From Oligoflexia bacterium (GTDB lineage Bacteria > Bdellovibrionota > Bacteriovoracia > Bacteriovoracales > Bacteriovoracaceae), in NCBI GenBank assembly GCA_015232355.1, contig JADFZW010000012.1, forward strand, positions 62,001 to 126,000: 64,000 nt of DNA. The letters run 5' to 3'. Position 1 is the first letter of the stretch. Each line of letters starts with the position of its first letter. A model generated the notes under the pieces. That model was not told the origin of the DNA and made no database searches. It saw only the letters and a list, made by a program, of their open reading frames with translations. The translations under genes were made by a program, and so were the position numbers. Below, piece after piece: positions 51,837-60,809 of the stretch.

Positions 51837-51909
51837 ACAGCTTCTTTATTTTGCTTAGCTTTTATAATAAAAAAATCTTTTCTGTAAGAAAAACAATAAT
51901 ACTGTGACT

Positions 51910-52036
51910 CTAAGGAAGAGATTCGTATTCGCAAGATTTTACAAATGGAACAATCGACATTCCATCTTCGATTTGTCGTTCACTCTTATCCATATGAACT
52001 TGATAGAAGCGAGGAATCTTCGTTCTGTTTTTAAAG
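51910..52036 (-). pseudogene. Remnant of a third AAA/DUF4143 ATPase gene (3' end only)
   Basis: The 118 bp at 51919-52036 match 53291-53408, the 3' end of the intact gene at 53282-54424, at all but six positions. Translated on the minus strand they give IPRFYQVHMDKSERQIEDGM and so on to a stop at 51910, nearly the last 40 residues of that protein. No upstream part of the gene exists here. It lies just 3' of the first intact copy. Confidence 0.9.
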
Positions 52037-52063
52037 ATCATGGTACAAATATTTTATTTAACA

Positions 52064-53194
52064 TCATATCTTTAATATTTGAACAAACTTTGCAAAAGGG
52101 ATTATCCTAGTTTTAAATCTTGCTACTTCATAATCATCTTTACCTAGATGAACTTGATAAAAAATTGGTATCTCTGTTCGCGAACAAAAATATTTTATAT
52201 TTGACGAAACTTCTCTCTCACTGCTTTTACACTCTACCGCAAACAAAGGTTTTTTATCCTTAATAATCACAAAATCTATCTCTCTCTTTTCAGAATCTCT
52301 GAGGAAGCAAAGTTCATACTTGTCACCATTAACTTCATAGTGAAATTGACAATACTTCAAAAGATTAGATGCAACCAAATTTTCAAATCTTACACCCTCT
52401 GATTCAATTAAAGACCAGTCCCATAAGTAAAGTTTTTTTTCTTTTTTGGCAGTACGAAGTGTTTTAAGACCATAGGGCGAAATCCTATAGCATAAATACA
52501 ATCGTTCAAAAATATTTATCCACCGATCTACTGTCTCAAACTTTACATTTAAATCCTCTCTTAAAGAATTTAAGGATAGAACTGCTCCTACTTTTGACGG
52601 TAATATATTTAACAATAAATCCAACTGTGAAATCTCTTTGACTTTTTCTAGATTGATTAAATCCTCTTGTATCACTCGTGACACTCTTTCATTTTGCCAA
52701 CGTTTCCAATGACGTTTATTGGATTTAATAAATGGTTCAGGAAAACCACCGAATTGTAATAAATTATCTAAATCACTCTTTGTAGGATTCTTGTTTATTT
52801 CATAAAGTGATAATGGATGTAAATGATATAAATGATAGCGACCTTGCATAGAATCGCCACCACGTCGATAATAATCAAGACGAGCAGACCCGGTAATTAA
52901 AAATTGTTTTTTTAATTTATAACGATCATAGTGTCCTTTGATTAAATTTCTCCATCGTAAATATTTATGAATCTCGTCAAATATTATTAATTTTTCTTCA
53001 CTAGGCAGATATCCCTCTATGATTTTCTTTTTGCAACTTACATCATCCCAGTTAAGATAAGCAGGATGATCCAGATCATCTGTCTTTAATAATTGCATCG
53101 ACAACGTAGTTTTGCCAACCTGTCTAGGACCGGCCAGAAAAACCATCTTTTCTTTTAAGTCCTTTAAAATAAATTTTGTTAAATATCTTTCCAT
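52064..53194 (-). CDS. AAA ATPase with C-terminal DUF4143 nuclease-like domain (copy 1)
   Basis: ATG at 53194 gives MERYLTKF, which aligns with the paralogue's SLTKF; the in-frame TTG at 53230 sits in a palindrome and is unlikely. The protein (376 residues) has Walker A GPRQVGKTTLSMQL, Walker B LIIFDEIHKYLRWRN, sensor TGSARLDYYRRGGDS, an arginine-rich lid, a winged-helix-like segment (LREDLNVKFETVDRWI) and a C-terminal DUF4143 domain with a PD-(D/E)xK-like core (KREIDFVIIKDKKPLFAVEC-K). The group is common but its function is not settled; defence or DNA-processing roles are proposed. It is a tandem paralogue of the next gene. Confidence 0.9.
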   Translation of the reverse strand: MERYLTKFILKDLKEKMVFLAGPRQVGKTTLSMQLLKTDDLDHPAYLNWDDVSCKKKIIEGYLPSEEKLIIFDEIHKYLRWRNLIKGHYDRYKLKKQFLITGSARLDYYRRGGDSMQGRYHLYHLHPLSLYEINKNPTKSDLDNLLQFGGFPEPFIKSNKRHWKRWQNERVSRVIQEDLINLEKVKEISQLDLLLNILPSKVGAVLSLNSLREDLNVKFETVDRWINIFERLYLCYRISPYGLKTLRTAKKEKKLYLWDWSLIESEGVRFENLVASNLLKYCQFHYEVNGDKYELCFLRDSEKREIDFVIIKDKKPLFAVECKSSEREVSSNIKYFCSRTEIPIFYQVHLGKDDYEVARFKTRIIPFAKFVQILKI

Positions 53195-53229
53195 ACTTCT
53201 AAAAGTGACACATGAATAAATTCCTGTCA

Positions 53230-53259
53230 ATGGTAATTAATTCATGAATAAATTACCAT
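53230..53259. promoter_or_regulatory. 30-bp near-perfect palindrome upstream of ATPase copy 1
   Basis: The sequence from ATGGTAATT through CATG to AATTACCAT is palindromic except for one mismatched pair. It lies 36 bp before the ATG of copy 1. CATGAATAAATT within it recurs at 53211-53222. It looks like an operator or a hairpin upstream of the gene. Confidence 0.55.
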
Positions 53260-53281
53260 CAAGGGGAAATATTGCTTGGAA

Positions 53282-54424
53282 CTATGGAATAGATTCGTAT
53301 TCGCAAAATTTTACAAATGGAACAATTGATATTCCATCTTCGATTTGTCGTTCACTCTTATCCATATGAACTTGATAGAAACGAGGAATCTTGGTTCTAT
53401 TTTTAAAGTAGGGAATGTGAGGTGATAATGAATTTTCTTTCAACTTGCATTCAACTGCGAAGAGTGGAAGTTTATTTTTAATAACCACAAAATCTACTTC
53501 TCGTTTATCTGTATCTCTGATGTATCTAAGCTCCATCTTATCTCCAGCGACATCCTCATAGTGATGACAATATTTAAGTAAGTGAGATGCCACTAAATTT
53601 TCAAAGCGGACGCCTTCATTTTCTATTTGACTCCAGTCCCATAAATAAAGTTTTTTTTCTTTTTTTACGGCCCTTATTTTTGGCGCTCCATATGGTGCCA
53701 CTTGAAATGAATAATAAAGAGATGATAAAATTTCTATCCAACTCTTAACTGTTTTCGGATCAATTTCTAAATATTCAGCAATTGATTTTAAAGAGAGAGG
53801 AGATCCAATTCTTCGGGGAAGTTCTTCTGCTAAAAGTTCTATTTTATCTATATCCTTCACATTTTCTAAATCACGAAGATCTGTGCGTATTAATTTACTA
53901 AGGCGCATACGATGCCATCTATGCAAATTACGAATATTTTTTTCACTCAATGGTTCAGGAAATCCTCCATACGTCATAAGATCTTGAAGATTCTCATTGG
54001 AAATACCAAGTTCTGAGAGAGAGTATGGATGAAGGCGATAATAAAAATATCTTCCTAGAAGTGAGTCCCCTCCTTTTCGATAATGGTCCAATCTGGCAGA
54101 ACCAGTAATCAAAAATGAGTGAGTATTTTTTAATGTATCATAATACCCTTTTAACAAATTTCTCCAATTCTTAAATTTATGAATCTCATCAAAAATTATC
54201 AACTTCTCAGATTTGGGCCATTCTCGTTTTTTTATCTTATTTCGATGATCCTCTAAATCCCAATTGAAATATGCAGGATGACCATCATAATATTTGCTAA
54301 GGAGAGTTTGGGATAGCGTAGTCTTACCTACCTGACGTGGCCCTCCCAAAAAAACCATCTTCTTAGAGAGGTCCTCTATAATAAATTTTGTCAGTGATCG
54401 CTTTGGAAGTTTTGGACAATTCAT
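53282..54424 (-). CDS. AAA ATPase with C-terminal DUF4143 nuclease-like domain (copy 2)
   Basis: A 380-residue paralogue of copy 1 with the same order: Walker A GPRQVGKTTLSQTL, Walker B LIIFDEIHKFKNWRNL, TGSARLDHYRKGGDS, a winged-helix-like part (AEYLEIDPKTVKSWIEILS), then DUF4143 (KREVDFVVIKNKLPLFAVEC-K). Both copies keep all catalytic residues. The 87-bp spacer between the two genes holds the 30-bp palindrome. The 3' end is duplicated as the remnant at 51910-52036. Confidence 0.9.
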   Translation of the reverse strand: MNCPKLPKRSLTKFIIEDLSKKMVFLGGPRQVGKTTLSQTLLSKYYDGHPAYFNWDLEDHRNKIKKREWPKSEKLIIFDEIHKFKNWRNLLKGYYDTLKNTHSFLITGSARLDHYRKGGDSLLGRYFYYRLHPYSLSELGISNENLQDLMTYGGFPEPLSEKNIRNLHRWHRMRLSKLIRTDLRDLENVKDIDKIELLAEELPRRIGSPLSLKSIAEYLEIDPKTVKSWIEILSSLYYSFQVAPYGAPKIRAVKKEKKLYLWDWSQIENEGVRFENLVASHLLKYCHHYEDVAGDKMELRYIRDTDKREVDFVVIKNKLPLFAVECKLKENSLSPHIPYFKNRTKIPRFYQVHMDKSERQIEDGISIVPFVKFCEYESIP

Positions 54425-54503
54425 AAGTGTAAGTCACCTTGATTAATAAAAGAGGTAAATTATTTAGAAAAATTTTACAATTATCTTTAATTGCATACAT
54501 GGA

Positions 54504-54549
54504 TTTTTAGGAGTCAACTCCTTTTTACTCATGAGTTTTTAGGAGTCAA
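54504..54549. repeat. 14-bp direct repeat and short inverted repeat between xdhB and ATPase copy 2
   Basis: TTTTTAGGAGTCAA occurs at 54504-54517 and 54536-54549. Within it, AGGAGT-CA-ACTCCT (54509-54522) can form a small stem. This lies in the spacer 3' of xdhB and 5' of ATPase copy 2. Confidence 0.5.
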
Positions 54550-54559
54550 TTTCATTTTT

Positions 54560-56851
54560 TCAATAAAGAATATTTAAAATATCCTCTGAAGTGGCGGGGA
54601 TTTTAAGCTTCTGATCAAGTTTAGGTTTAAGTTTGTTATCTTCGCTTAAGAAATTTAACAGTCCCCACTTTATAGCAGTCCATACAGAAATTCCTAGTAA
54701 AAATGGTGGTTCACCAACAGCTTTGCTCTTATAAATATTAACATCGTTTTGATCATTAAAAATTAAATCAATATTAAAAATTCTTGGAGTATCTTGAATG
54801 TTTGGAATTTTATAAGTTGTTGGTGAGTGAGTGAGAAGTACTCCTTTATCAGAGTAGCGAAGCTCTTCCATAGTTACCCAACCAGCTCCTTGGATGTAAG
54901 CACCTGCTATTTGACCTCTGTCGATTTTTTCATTTATCGATTGCCCTAAATCCATCAAAATATCGGCCCGTAAAATTTTTGTGTTCCCTGTGTATCCATC
55001 AATTTCTACTTCACTAACTGCTACCCCTTGAGTGTAATAAAGGAAGGGTTGCCCTTTAGCAGTTTGCGGATCAAAGTGAATTTCAGGCGTCTTGTAGTAT
55101 GCTTGAGCACTTAAATTTATTCGCGCAAAATATGCATCCTTCACTAACTGAGCAAAATTTATCTGCTGATAATTTTGCTTCTTCGTATTTAAGGCAAATT
55201 CACTCAATCGTTCCTTAATCATCAAGGCAGCATTGTAAGCGGCCGAACAATTTATGTCCGCTCCACTGGATGCGGCGGTTGGTGAAGTGTTGGGATTTTT
55301 CTCTGTCGAGGTAGGCATTACTTTTACAAAACTATGATCTATTTCAAAGACATCACTTACAACTTTACGAATTTTCGTATAAACACTTTGGCCCATCTCT
55401 GTTGCACCAGTGGATACTTGTACTGATCCATCGGTATAAACATTAATCAATGCACTTCCTTGATTTAAAAAAATGGCAGTAAAAGAAATTCCAAACTTGA
55501 TTGGAGTAAGCGAGATCCCTTTTATTTTATATTCAACATTTCTATTTCTATCTTTATTTTTATTTCTATCTTTTACCTTTTTATTATGCTCACAAACTTC
55601 AGCAAATCTCCTCTGAAAATCACTGCTCTTTTCAATTTTTTCAAAGAGTGAGTGAAGCATATTGTTTTTTACAGTCTGGCCATAGATAGTGGTATTTCTA
55701 TCTTTGATTCCATATAGATTTATTTTTCTGATCTCTAGTGGAGCTTTTGCTAACTTAGAGGCGATATCTTCAATGATATTTTCTATTACTACTACTCCCT
55801 GGGGGCCACCAAATCCTCTGAAGGCAGTGTTGGGTGCTATATTTGTTCGAGCAATAAATCCATCAATTCTTGCATTCGCTATGTAGTAAGCATTGTCGAT
55901 ATGAAAGAGTGCTCGCTGTAATATTGCTCCTGAAAGATCTAAGTATGCTCCACCATTTGCATACATTTGAACTTTTAAAGCTTGTATCTTTCCATCATTA
56001 TCAAAACCCACCTCATAAAAACTTTTGAATGCATGCCTCTTGCCTGTAATCTTCATATCATCATCACGACCTAAAATCAGTCGTGCTGGACGTTTGCTCT
56101 TATAACAAGCAAGGGCCGCCATAGCAGCGTAATGAGATGCTTGTGCCTCTTTACCTCCGAAACCACCACCCATTCTCTTTACTACACAAACAACTTGATG
56201 TTGTTTAAGCCCGAGGGCGTGGGCCACTACATGTTGTACTTCCGTTGGATGTTGAGAGGAACTATGAAGTTCCAGCAGACCACCATCATCACTATCTTTT
56301 AAATAAGCAATGGTTGCATGTGTTTCAAAATAAAAATGCTCTTGACCTCCATTTTCAAAATTTCCCTGAAGTACATTTGGAGAATTCTTTAGAGCAGCAT
56401 CTACATCTCCAGTCTCTATCTTCTGAGGAGTTCCTAAAAAATATTTTTTAGAGATGGCGGTATCAATATCTAAAATGCTTTTTGTTCCATCAGCTTCAAC
56501 TATTTCGTCGATATCAACTTTAATTAATTTTTTTGCTCTCTTGGCGATCTCTACACTCTCTGCAGCTATTACAACTATTGGTTCACCAACATAGTTAACC
56601 TCTTTTTCTGCTAAGATTGGTTGATCCGCAATCACTGCTCCCCAAGCATTGTGAGCAACATCTTTGTAAGTATAAAGACCGACAACTCCCTCTAATTTGG
56701 AGGCAGGAGCAAGATCAATATTTTTAATTATTCCTCGAGCAACGTGACTGTAAACCAATTCCACAACTACTTCATTTGCAAATTTCAATCGATCATCTAT
56801 AAACTCTGATTCACCTGTAACATGAGTGTAGGCCAAATCCAAAATATCCAT
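54560..56851 (-). CDS. xdhB: Xanthine dehydrogenase, molybdopterin-binding subunit
   Basis: The 763-residue molybdopterin subunit of a xanthine dehydrogenase family enzyme. Motifs in order: VNYVGEPIVVIAAES, GGFGGKEAQA and RGFGGPQG (cofactor and substrate loops), PNTSPTAASSGADINCSA, and near the C-terminus KAVGEPPFLLGISVW with the likely catalytic Glu. Length is close to the usual 770. A Lys/Arg/Asp/Asn-rich insertion from 6-bp repeats (55530-55575) lies near residue 435. It follows xdhA by 36 nt. XdhC, which inserts sulfurated cofactor, is not in the window. Purine oxidation is the family role; the exact substrate is inferred. Confidence 0.92.
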   Translation of the reverse strand: MDILDLAYTHVTGESEFIDDRLKFANEVVVELVYSHVARGIIKNIDLAPASKLEGVVGLYTYKDVAHNAWGAVIADQPILAEKEVNYVGEPIVVIAAESVEIAKRAKKLIKVDIDEIVEADGTKSILDIDTAISKKYFLGTPQKIETGDVDAALKNSPNVLQGNFENGGQEHFYFETHATIAYLKDSDDGGLLELHSSSQHPTEVQHVVAHALGLKQHQVVCVVKRMGGGFGGKEAQASHYAAMAALACYKSKRPARLILGRDDDMKITGKRHAFKSFYEVGFDNDGKIQALKVQMYANGGAYLDLSGAILQRALFHIDNAYYIANARIDGFIARTNIAPNTAFRGFGGPQGVVVIENIIEDIASKLAKAPLEIRKINLYGIKDRNTTIYGQTVKNNMLHSLFEKIEKSSDFQRRFAEVCEHNKKVKDRNKNKDRNRNVEYKIKGISLTPIKFGISFTAIFLNQGSALINVYTDGSVQVSTGATEMGQSVYTKIRKVVSDVFEIDHSFVKVMPTSTEKNPNTSPTAASSGADINCSAAYNAALMIKERLSEFALNTKKQNYQQINFAQLVKDAYFARINLSAQAYYKTPEIHFDPQTAKGQPFLYYTQGVAVSEVEIDGYTGNTKILRADILMDLGQSINEKIDRGQIAGAYIQGAGWVTMEELRYSDKGVLLTHSPTTYKIPNIQDTPRIFNIDLIFNDQNDVNIYKSKAVGEPPFLLGISVWTAIKWGLLNFLSEDNKLKPKLDQKLKIPATSEDILNILY

Positions 56852-56887
56852 AATGTTAATCCCCCATTACACCTCTTTTAAATCTAT

Positions 56888-58432
56888 CTAAATTTCTTCT
56901 ATAAATTTTTTAAATAAATTACCTGCTAGTTGATTTCTGTAACTTACAGATCCTCTCACATCAGCAATCGGTGAGATCTCAGCGACTATTGATTTAACTG
57001 CTTCATCAACTGTAGCATCAATGTTAGCTTGATCTAATAATTTTCCTTGTAATAACTTTTCAGTATTTTTTAAACGTAGTGGAGTAGCGGCCACACCACC
57101 ATAACAGATATTTATCTTTTCAATTTGTTGATATTGTTTATGTTGTTTATGTTGTTTATCATCTGCTGATTTAGTTATTTTAGCGAGAAAGGCAGCATTG
57201 ATAGTAGAAATATCCAAATCTTTTCTCTTTGAAACTTTATAGAGTTTCAAGCAAGTACTATCAGAGGTAGGTATAAAAATATTTGTTATCAATTCATCAT
57301 CGTTTAAATCAAATTTTTTATATCCCTTAAAGAAATCACAAATCCCCACTCTCCTTGTTTTGTTGGCCGGTCCCTTAATTATTAAAATCGCCTCCATCAC
57401 AAAAAGAAATGGAAGTGTATCTCCTATTGGTGAACCATTAGCAACATTACCAACTAATGTGCCCATATTTTTAATTTGTGGAGAAGCAAAGATATTAAGT
57501 AAGTTATATAACTCTGGGATGCTTGAAGTACCATCTTTTACAAAATTTTGTAGTGTTGTCAAAGAGACTTTTGCTCCAACTTCTATGCCACCACTTTCAC
57601 TCTTGATTTCATATAATTCAGGAATTGCATTTAAACTAAGTATCCTCTGCGGATCAATAAATTCTTTATTTATCTGCACACCTAAATCAGTGGCCGATGC
57701 AAAAACATAAGTCTTTTGATTACCACTGTTCTTTTTAAATTCAATTGCGGAATCAATAGAAATCGGAGCATAGAATTTTCTATTTTGAGTCTCAATAGCA
57801 ATTGGAACACTTTTATGTTTAGTTAAATCAGAGTAAATATCTTCTCTCTGATAAACATCAAGCGATGCTCTAGCTTTACTAAAAAGTTTCTCATCATTTG
57901 CAACATGAAGACCGGCATCGATGATACCCTTGTATCCAGTACAACGACATAAATTTCCAGTTAAACTATCTTTAATCTCTTTTTCAGTTATACTTCTTAT
58001 ACTATTCGCCGATACGTACATTGCAGTCAAAGTTAGCGCAAATCCAGGAGTACAAAAACCACACTGCGATCCATGCTCTGTAACCAGAGCTTGCTGAACA
58101 GGATTTAATTCTCCATTTTGCTCCTTCAAACCCTCAACTGTAATAATTTGCGAGCAATCGAAAAGATGAACACTAGCAATGCATGAATTGACTGCTTCGA
58201 AATGAAAATTTTTACCAGCTCCATTTGTCGCTGCTATCACCTCTGCACGCAAAACCGTACAAGCACCACAATCTCCCTCTGCACAGACAACTTTTGTACC
58301 AGTTAAATGCAAAATGTTTCGCAAATAATCTGAGAGTGGTAAAAATATATTCTCACCACTAACAACTTTTCTATCTCCATTTACATATAACAAAACATAA
58401 TTTCTATCTTTGTCTTTACCTTTGTTTTCCAT
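56888..58432 (-). CDS. xdhA: Xanthine dehydrogenase, 2Fe-2S and FAD subunit
   Basis: A 514-residue subunit that fuses the iron-sulfur and FAD modules. Two 2Fe-2S sites are visible: CAEGDCGACTVL (from Cys50) with a downstream Cys, and CGFCTPGF plus NLCRCTGYKGIIDA. The FAD-binding part starts near residue 215 (KFYAPISIDSAIEFKKNSG) with IKNMGTLVGNVANGSPIGDT, and the C-terminal CO dehydrogenase flavoprotein domain follows. A His/Lys/Gln repeat (9-bp unit, 57128-57158) interrupts the last domain near residue 425. It starts 2 nt after the CoA-binding gene. Confidence 0.93.
   Translation of the reverse strand: MENKGKDKDRNYVLLYVNGDRKVVSGENIFLPLSDYLRNILHLTGTKVVCAEGDCGACTVLRAEVIAATNGAGKNFHFEAVNSCIASVHLFDCSQIITVEGLKEQNGELNPVQQALVTEHGSQCGFCTPGFALTLTAMYVSANSIRSITEKEIKDSLTGNLCRCTGYKGIIDAGLHVANDEKLFSKARASLDVYQREDIYSDLTKHKSVPIAIETQNRKFYAPISIDSAIEFKKNSGNQKTYVFASATDLGVQINKEFIDPQRILSLNAIPELYEIKSESGGIEVGAKVSLTTLQNFVKDGTSSIPELYNLLNIFASPQIKNMGTLVGNVANGSPIGDTLPFLFVMEAILIIKGPANKTRRVGICDFFKGYKKFDLNDDELITNIFIPTSDSTCLKLYKVSKRKDLDISTINAAFLAKITKSADDKQHKQHKQYQQIEKINICYGGVAATPLRLKNTEKLLQGKLLDQANIDATVDEAVKSIVAEISPIADVRGSVSYRNQLAGNLFKKFIEEI
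57128..57158. repeat. 9-bp tandem repeat in xdhA
   Basis: TTGTTTATG-type units repeat three times in frame and read His-Lys-Gln on the minus strand, in the C-terminal flavoprotein domain of xdhA. The repeat looks expanded at a loop position. Confidence 0.8.
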
Positions 58433-58434
58433 AT

Positions 58435-58899
58435 TTAATATTGCCCAGTTTTAAGTAAAACTAAAGTACACGCCTCAATTACTTCAATTCCTGCTTCTTG
58501 CAATCCCTGCTTTAGCAACGGATTTTCAGTACCAGGATTGATGATAACTCTTTTGGGTCGCAACTCTGCAATTGATTGAACCATATTACTTGATATCGAT
58601 GGATTTACATAAACTGTTATTGTATCAATTGGCATTGGAGTGATCGCACCAAGAAAGTGACTTCTAACTTCATCTAAAGAAGCAAAACAGTTAATCTCAG
58701 CTATACTTCTTAAATTTGGATGTACTGGAATTGGATTGTGTCCATATTCTTTAAGTAGTATCAATGCCTGATAAGAGTAGCGTTCTGGTTTATCAGAGGC
58801 ACCAAGAATAACCACTCTCTCATTGTGATGAGTTTTGGCCGCTCTATTATTATCTCTGTTATTATCCCTATTGTTTCGATTATTTTTATTTTGTTTCAT
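58435..58899 (-). CDS. CoA-binding (YccU-like) domain protein
   Basis: A 154-residue protein of the small CoA-binding/NAD-fold family: VVILGASDKPERYSYQALIL, VPVHPN-type strand (NPIPVHPNLRSIAEI), VYVNPSISSNMVQSIAEL and KRVIINPGTENPLLKQGLQE. The N-terminal 25 residues are an Asn/Arg/Asp repeat from tandem trinucleotides that homologues lack. It lies between the DJ-1-like gene and xdhA on the same strand with tiny gaps. The link with xanthine dehydrogenase is unexplained. Confidence 0.83.
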   Translation of the reverse strand: MKQNKNNRNNRDNNRDNNRAAKTHHNERVVILGASDKPERYSYQALILLKEYGHNPIPVHPNLRSIAEINCFASLDEVRSHFLGAITPMPIDTITVYVNPSISSNMVQSIAELRPKRVIINPGTENPLLKQGLQEAGIEVIEACTLVLLKTGQY

Positions 58900-58907
58900 A
58901 AAAACTC

Positions 58908-59438
58908 CTAATTTCCCATGGCCATAACATTTAGAATCGTTTCCGCAAATTTCAAAGCAGCACTAGGTCCATTAGCAGTAACAATCTTTCCATCTCTTTC
59001 TACACTACTATCAGAATAGATTGCCCCACTCTCCCTTAAATTCTCCATCTCAGAAGAGTAGACTGTAGCTCGCTTACCTTTTAAAACTCCAGCTCTCGCC
59101 AAAATTCCTGGGGCCAAACAAATCGCCGCTAATATTTTATTTAGTTTTACACTTTCACAAGCTATTTCCAATGCCTTTTTGTTTCCAAAATATTCAACAG
59201 AGCCAGTACCACCAACAAAAACAATGGCATCATATGCTTCAACCTTCACATCATTTATTAATAAGTCTGGAGTAATTTTCATTCCAAACATTCCAACAGA
59301 AATCTTCTTACTACTACAAGCAACCGTTACCGTCGCTCCTGCTTTTTCAAAAATCTCTCTTGGTTCTTGATACTCCTCATCTCTAAAATTATCTGCACTC
59401 ACAATCATTAAAATTTTTTTGTTTGTACCAATGTTCAT
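58908..59438 (-). CDS. DJ-1/PfpI family protein
   Basis: A 176-residue protein of the class I glutamine amidotransferase-like DJ-1/PfpI family: ILMIVSADNFRDEEYQEPRE at the start (Glu near residue 22), VEAYDAIVFVGGTGSVEYFG and AAICLAPGILARAGVLKGKR with the nucleophilic Cys in the AICLAPG elbow (about residue 106). Members act as glyoxalases, deglycases or chaperones. The gene is 8 nt upstream of the CoA-binding gene. Specific activity is not predictable from sequence. Confidence 0.88.
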   Translation of the reverse strand: MNIGTNKKILMIVSADNFRDEEYQEPREIFEKAGATVTVACSSKKISVGMFGMKITPDLLINDVKVEAYDAIVFVGGTGSVEYFGNKKALEIACESVKLNKILAAICLAPGILARAGVLKGKRATVYSSEMENLRESGAIYSDSSVERDGKIVTANGPSAALKFAETILNVMAMGN

Positions 59439-59480
59439 ACGACTTACCTCCTCATCTCATAACTCTAAAATGTTACTACA

Positions 59481-60698
59481 CTAAATATTAAGTGTAACCC
59501 CCACTAATATTTGTGATGTTGTTATTTTTTTTCCGCTTCTCTTAGCACCACTTTGAGTTGTAGCGGTTACATCTCTCTTATACTCATCTGTATAGGATGA
59601 ATAAACAGAGTAGATTTTCAACTCGTGTTCCCATTTATTATATTTATTCATTGGAAGATATTCCAGTCCAAAACTGTATCCTATTCTATCAATGTAATCG
59701 GAATCAGCTAAAGTTTTCTTGCTATATTCGCATTTCATCAGTGGCACAAAAGAGTTAAGTGCATTTAAATTAAATTTCATCTCTGCCATCATTGATTGAG
59801 TCATATCGTTTTTACCTTCAGCAGTTTTATTTGTGTATATATTTGTCGGCCAATTCAAATCTAAGAGCAGTTGCTCTTCCCACATTTTTAAACCTAAACC
59901 AAGCGAATAATAGTAGTTCACCTTTTCCGCAGCAGCACTATTGCCTGATAATCCGCCCACAACTTGCGCAGAAGTTTGAGAGCGATGAAAAGAGAGATGA
60001 GGAGAAACAAGCCCTTCTAAGAAATCACCTAAGTAAACAATCCCTACTGCTGGAATCTTTTTATTTTTTGTACCATCATTCACACTTACAACTGCAACAT
60101 ATACCTCTTGACCAGCAAGCTTAACACCTCCGATAATTCCTGGACGATATGATATTTCACTAAATTCAGTTCCCACCAAAGAATACAAATAAATATCTTG
60201 AGGCATTTGTAAAAGTTCTCTCCCTCCTACTCCACTAAAAATTTTTCCAACTTTAAAATATAAAATATTATTAATTTTATATTTTCCCCATATCTCATCA
60301 ATTGAATCAATTAAGTCAACATTATGAACTGTCCCTGAATTAGCACTCTCAGTGATAGAAAAACTTTTATTAACATTCCAATCTAAATAATAGTTAAGAG
60401 ATTCATCTAATTTACCTCTGAGCTTTAATCTAGCAGCTTTTACTTTAAATTCTCTCGACAATAACTCATCATTGGTGTTCATCGCATAACCATTAGAGCC
60501 AGCAATTCTAATCGTATCATCATCGGAATTATTAATTTCATAATCACTTCGAACAATCAAATTGATTAGCACTCTATCAGAGGCAATACTAACACTGGCC
60601 AGCAGATCTTCACTTGTCAAAACAGTTAAAGTTAAAGTTAAAGTTAAAGTTAAAATAAAATTAAGTGCCATCAATAGCATTAATATTTTTTTAATCAT
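59481..60698 (-). CDS. Outer-membrane porin-like protein (OprO/P-like)
   Basis: ATG at 60698 or 60701 directly follows GAGAGGA, a good ribosome site, so the frame's upstream ATG-less extension to 60779 is rejected. The signal peptide is MIKKILMLLMALNFILTLTL plus further Thr-Leu, followed by the mature part. The mature sequence alternates polar and hydrophobic residues in beta-barrel fashion (LKLRGKLDESLNYYLDWNVN, ILYFKVGKIFSGVGGRELLQ), ends in a Leu-rich final strand (ILVGVTLNI) and resembles phosphate-selective porins O/P. A 6-bp repeat (GTTAAA)5 makes up part of the signal peptide. Confidence 0.68.
   Translation of the reverse strand: MIKKILMLLMALNFILTLTLTLTLTVLTSEDLLASVSIASDRVLINLIVRSDYEINNSDDDTIRIAGSNGYAMNTNDELLSREFKVKAARLKLRGKLDESLNYYLDWNVNKSFSITESANSGTVHNVDLIDSIDEIWGKYKINNILYFKVGKIFSGVGGRELLQMPQDIYLYSLVGTEFSEISYRPGIIGGVKLAGQEVYVAVVSVNDGTKNKKIPAVGIVYLGDFLEGLVSPHLSFHRSQTSAQVVGGLSGNSAAAEKVNYYYSLGLGLKMWEEQLLLDLNWPTNIYTNKTAEGKNDMTQSMMAEMKFNLNALNSFVPLMKCEYSKKTLADSDYIDRIGYSFGLEYLPMNKYNKWEHELKIYSVYSSYTDEYKRDVTATTQSGAKRSGKKITTSQILVGVTLNI
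60625..60654. repeat. Hexanucleotide tandem repeat (GTTAAA)x5 in a signal peptide
   Basis: Five perfect GTTAAA copies encode alternating Leu-Thr in the hydrophobic core of the porin-like protein's signal peptide. Each gain or loss changes the core by two residues. Confidence 0.95.
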
Positions 60699-60809
60699 CA
60701 TTCCTCTCAAAAAATAAAAAAAATAAAATAGAATTAGCAAATCAGATGCGATTAAATAAGTTACCAAATTCCTTGCCATTTTAACATTACTTTAATAATA
60801 GGTGATAAT

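Noticed and set aside
51904..52110. Open frame of 68 codons on the plus strand
   Set aside because: It is the reverse of the 3' remnant of the AAA/DUF4143 gene and has no independent support.
57360..57710. Open frame of 116 codons on the plus strand inside xdhA
   Set aside because: Antisense shadow of the FAD domain; the xdhA motifs on the minus strand are decisive.
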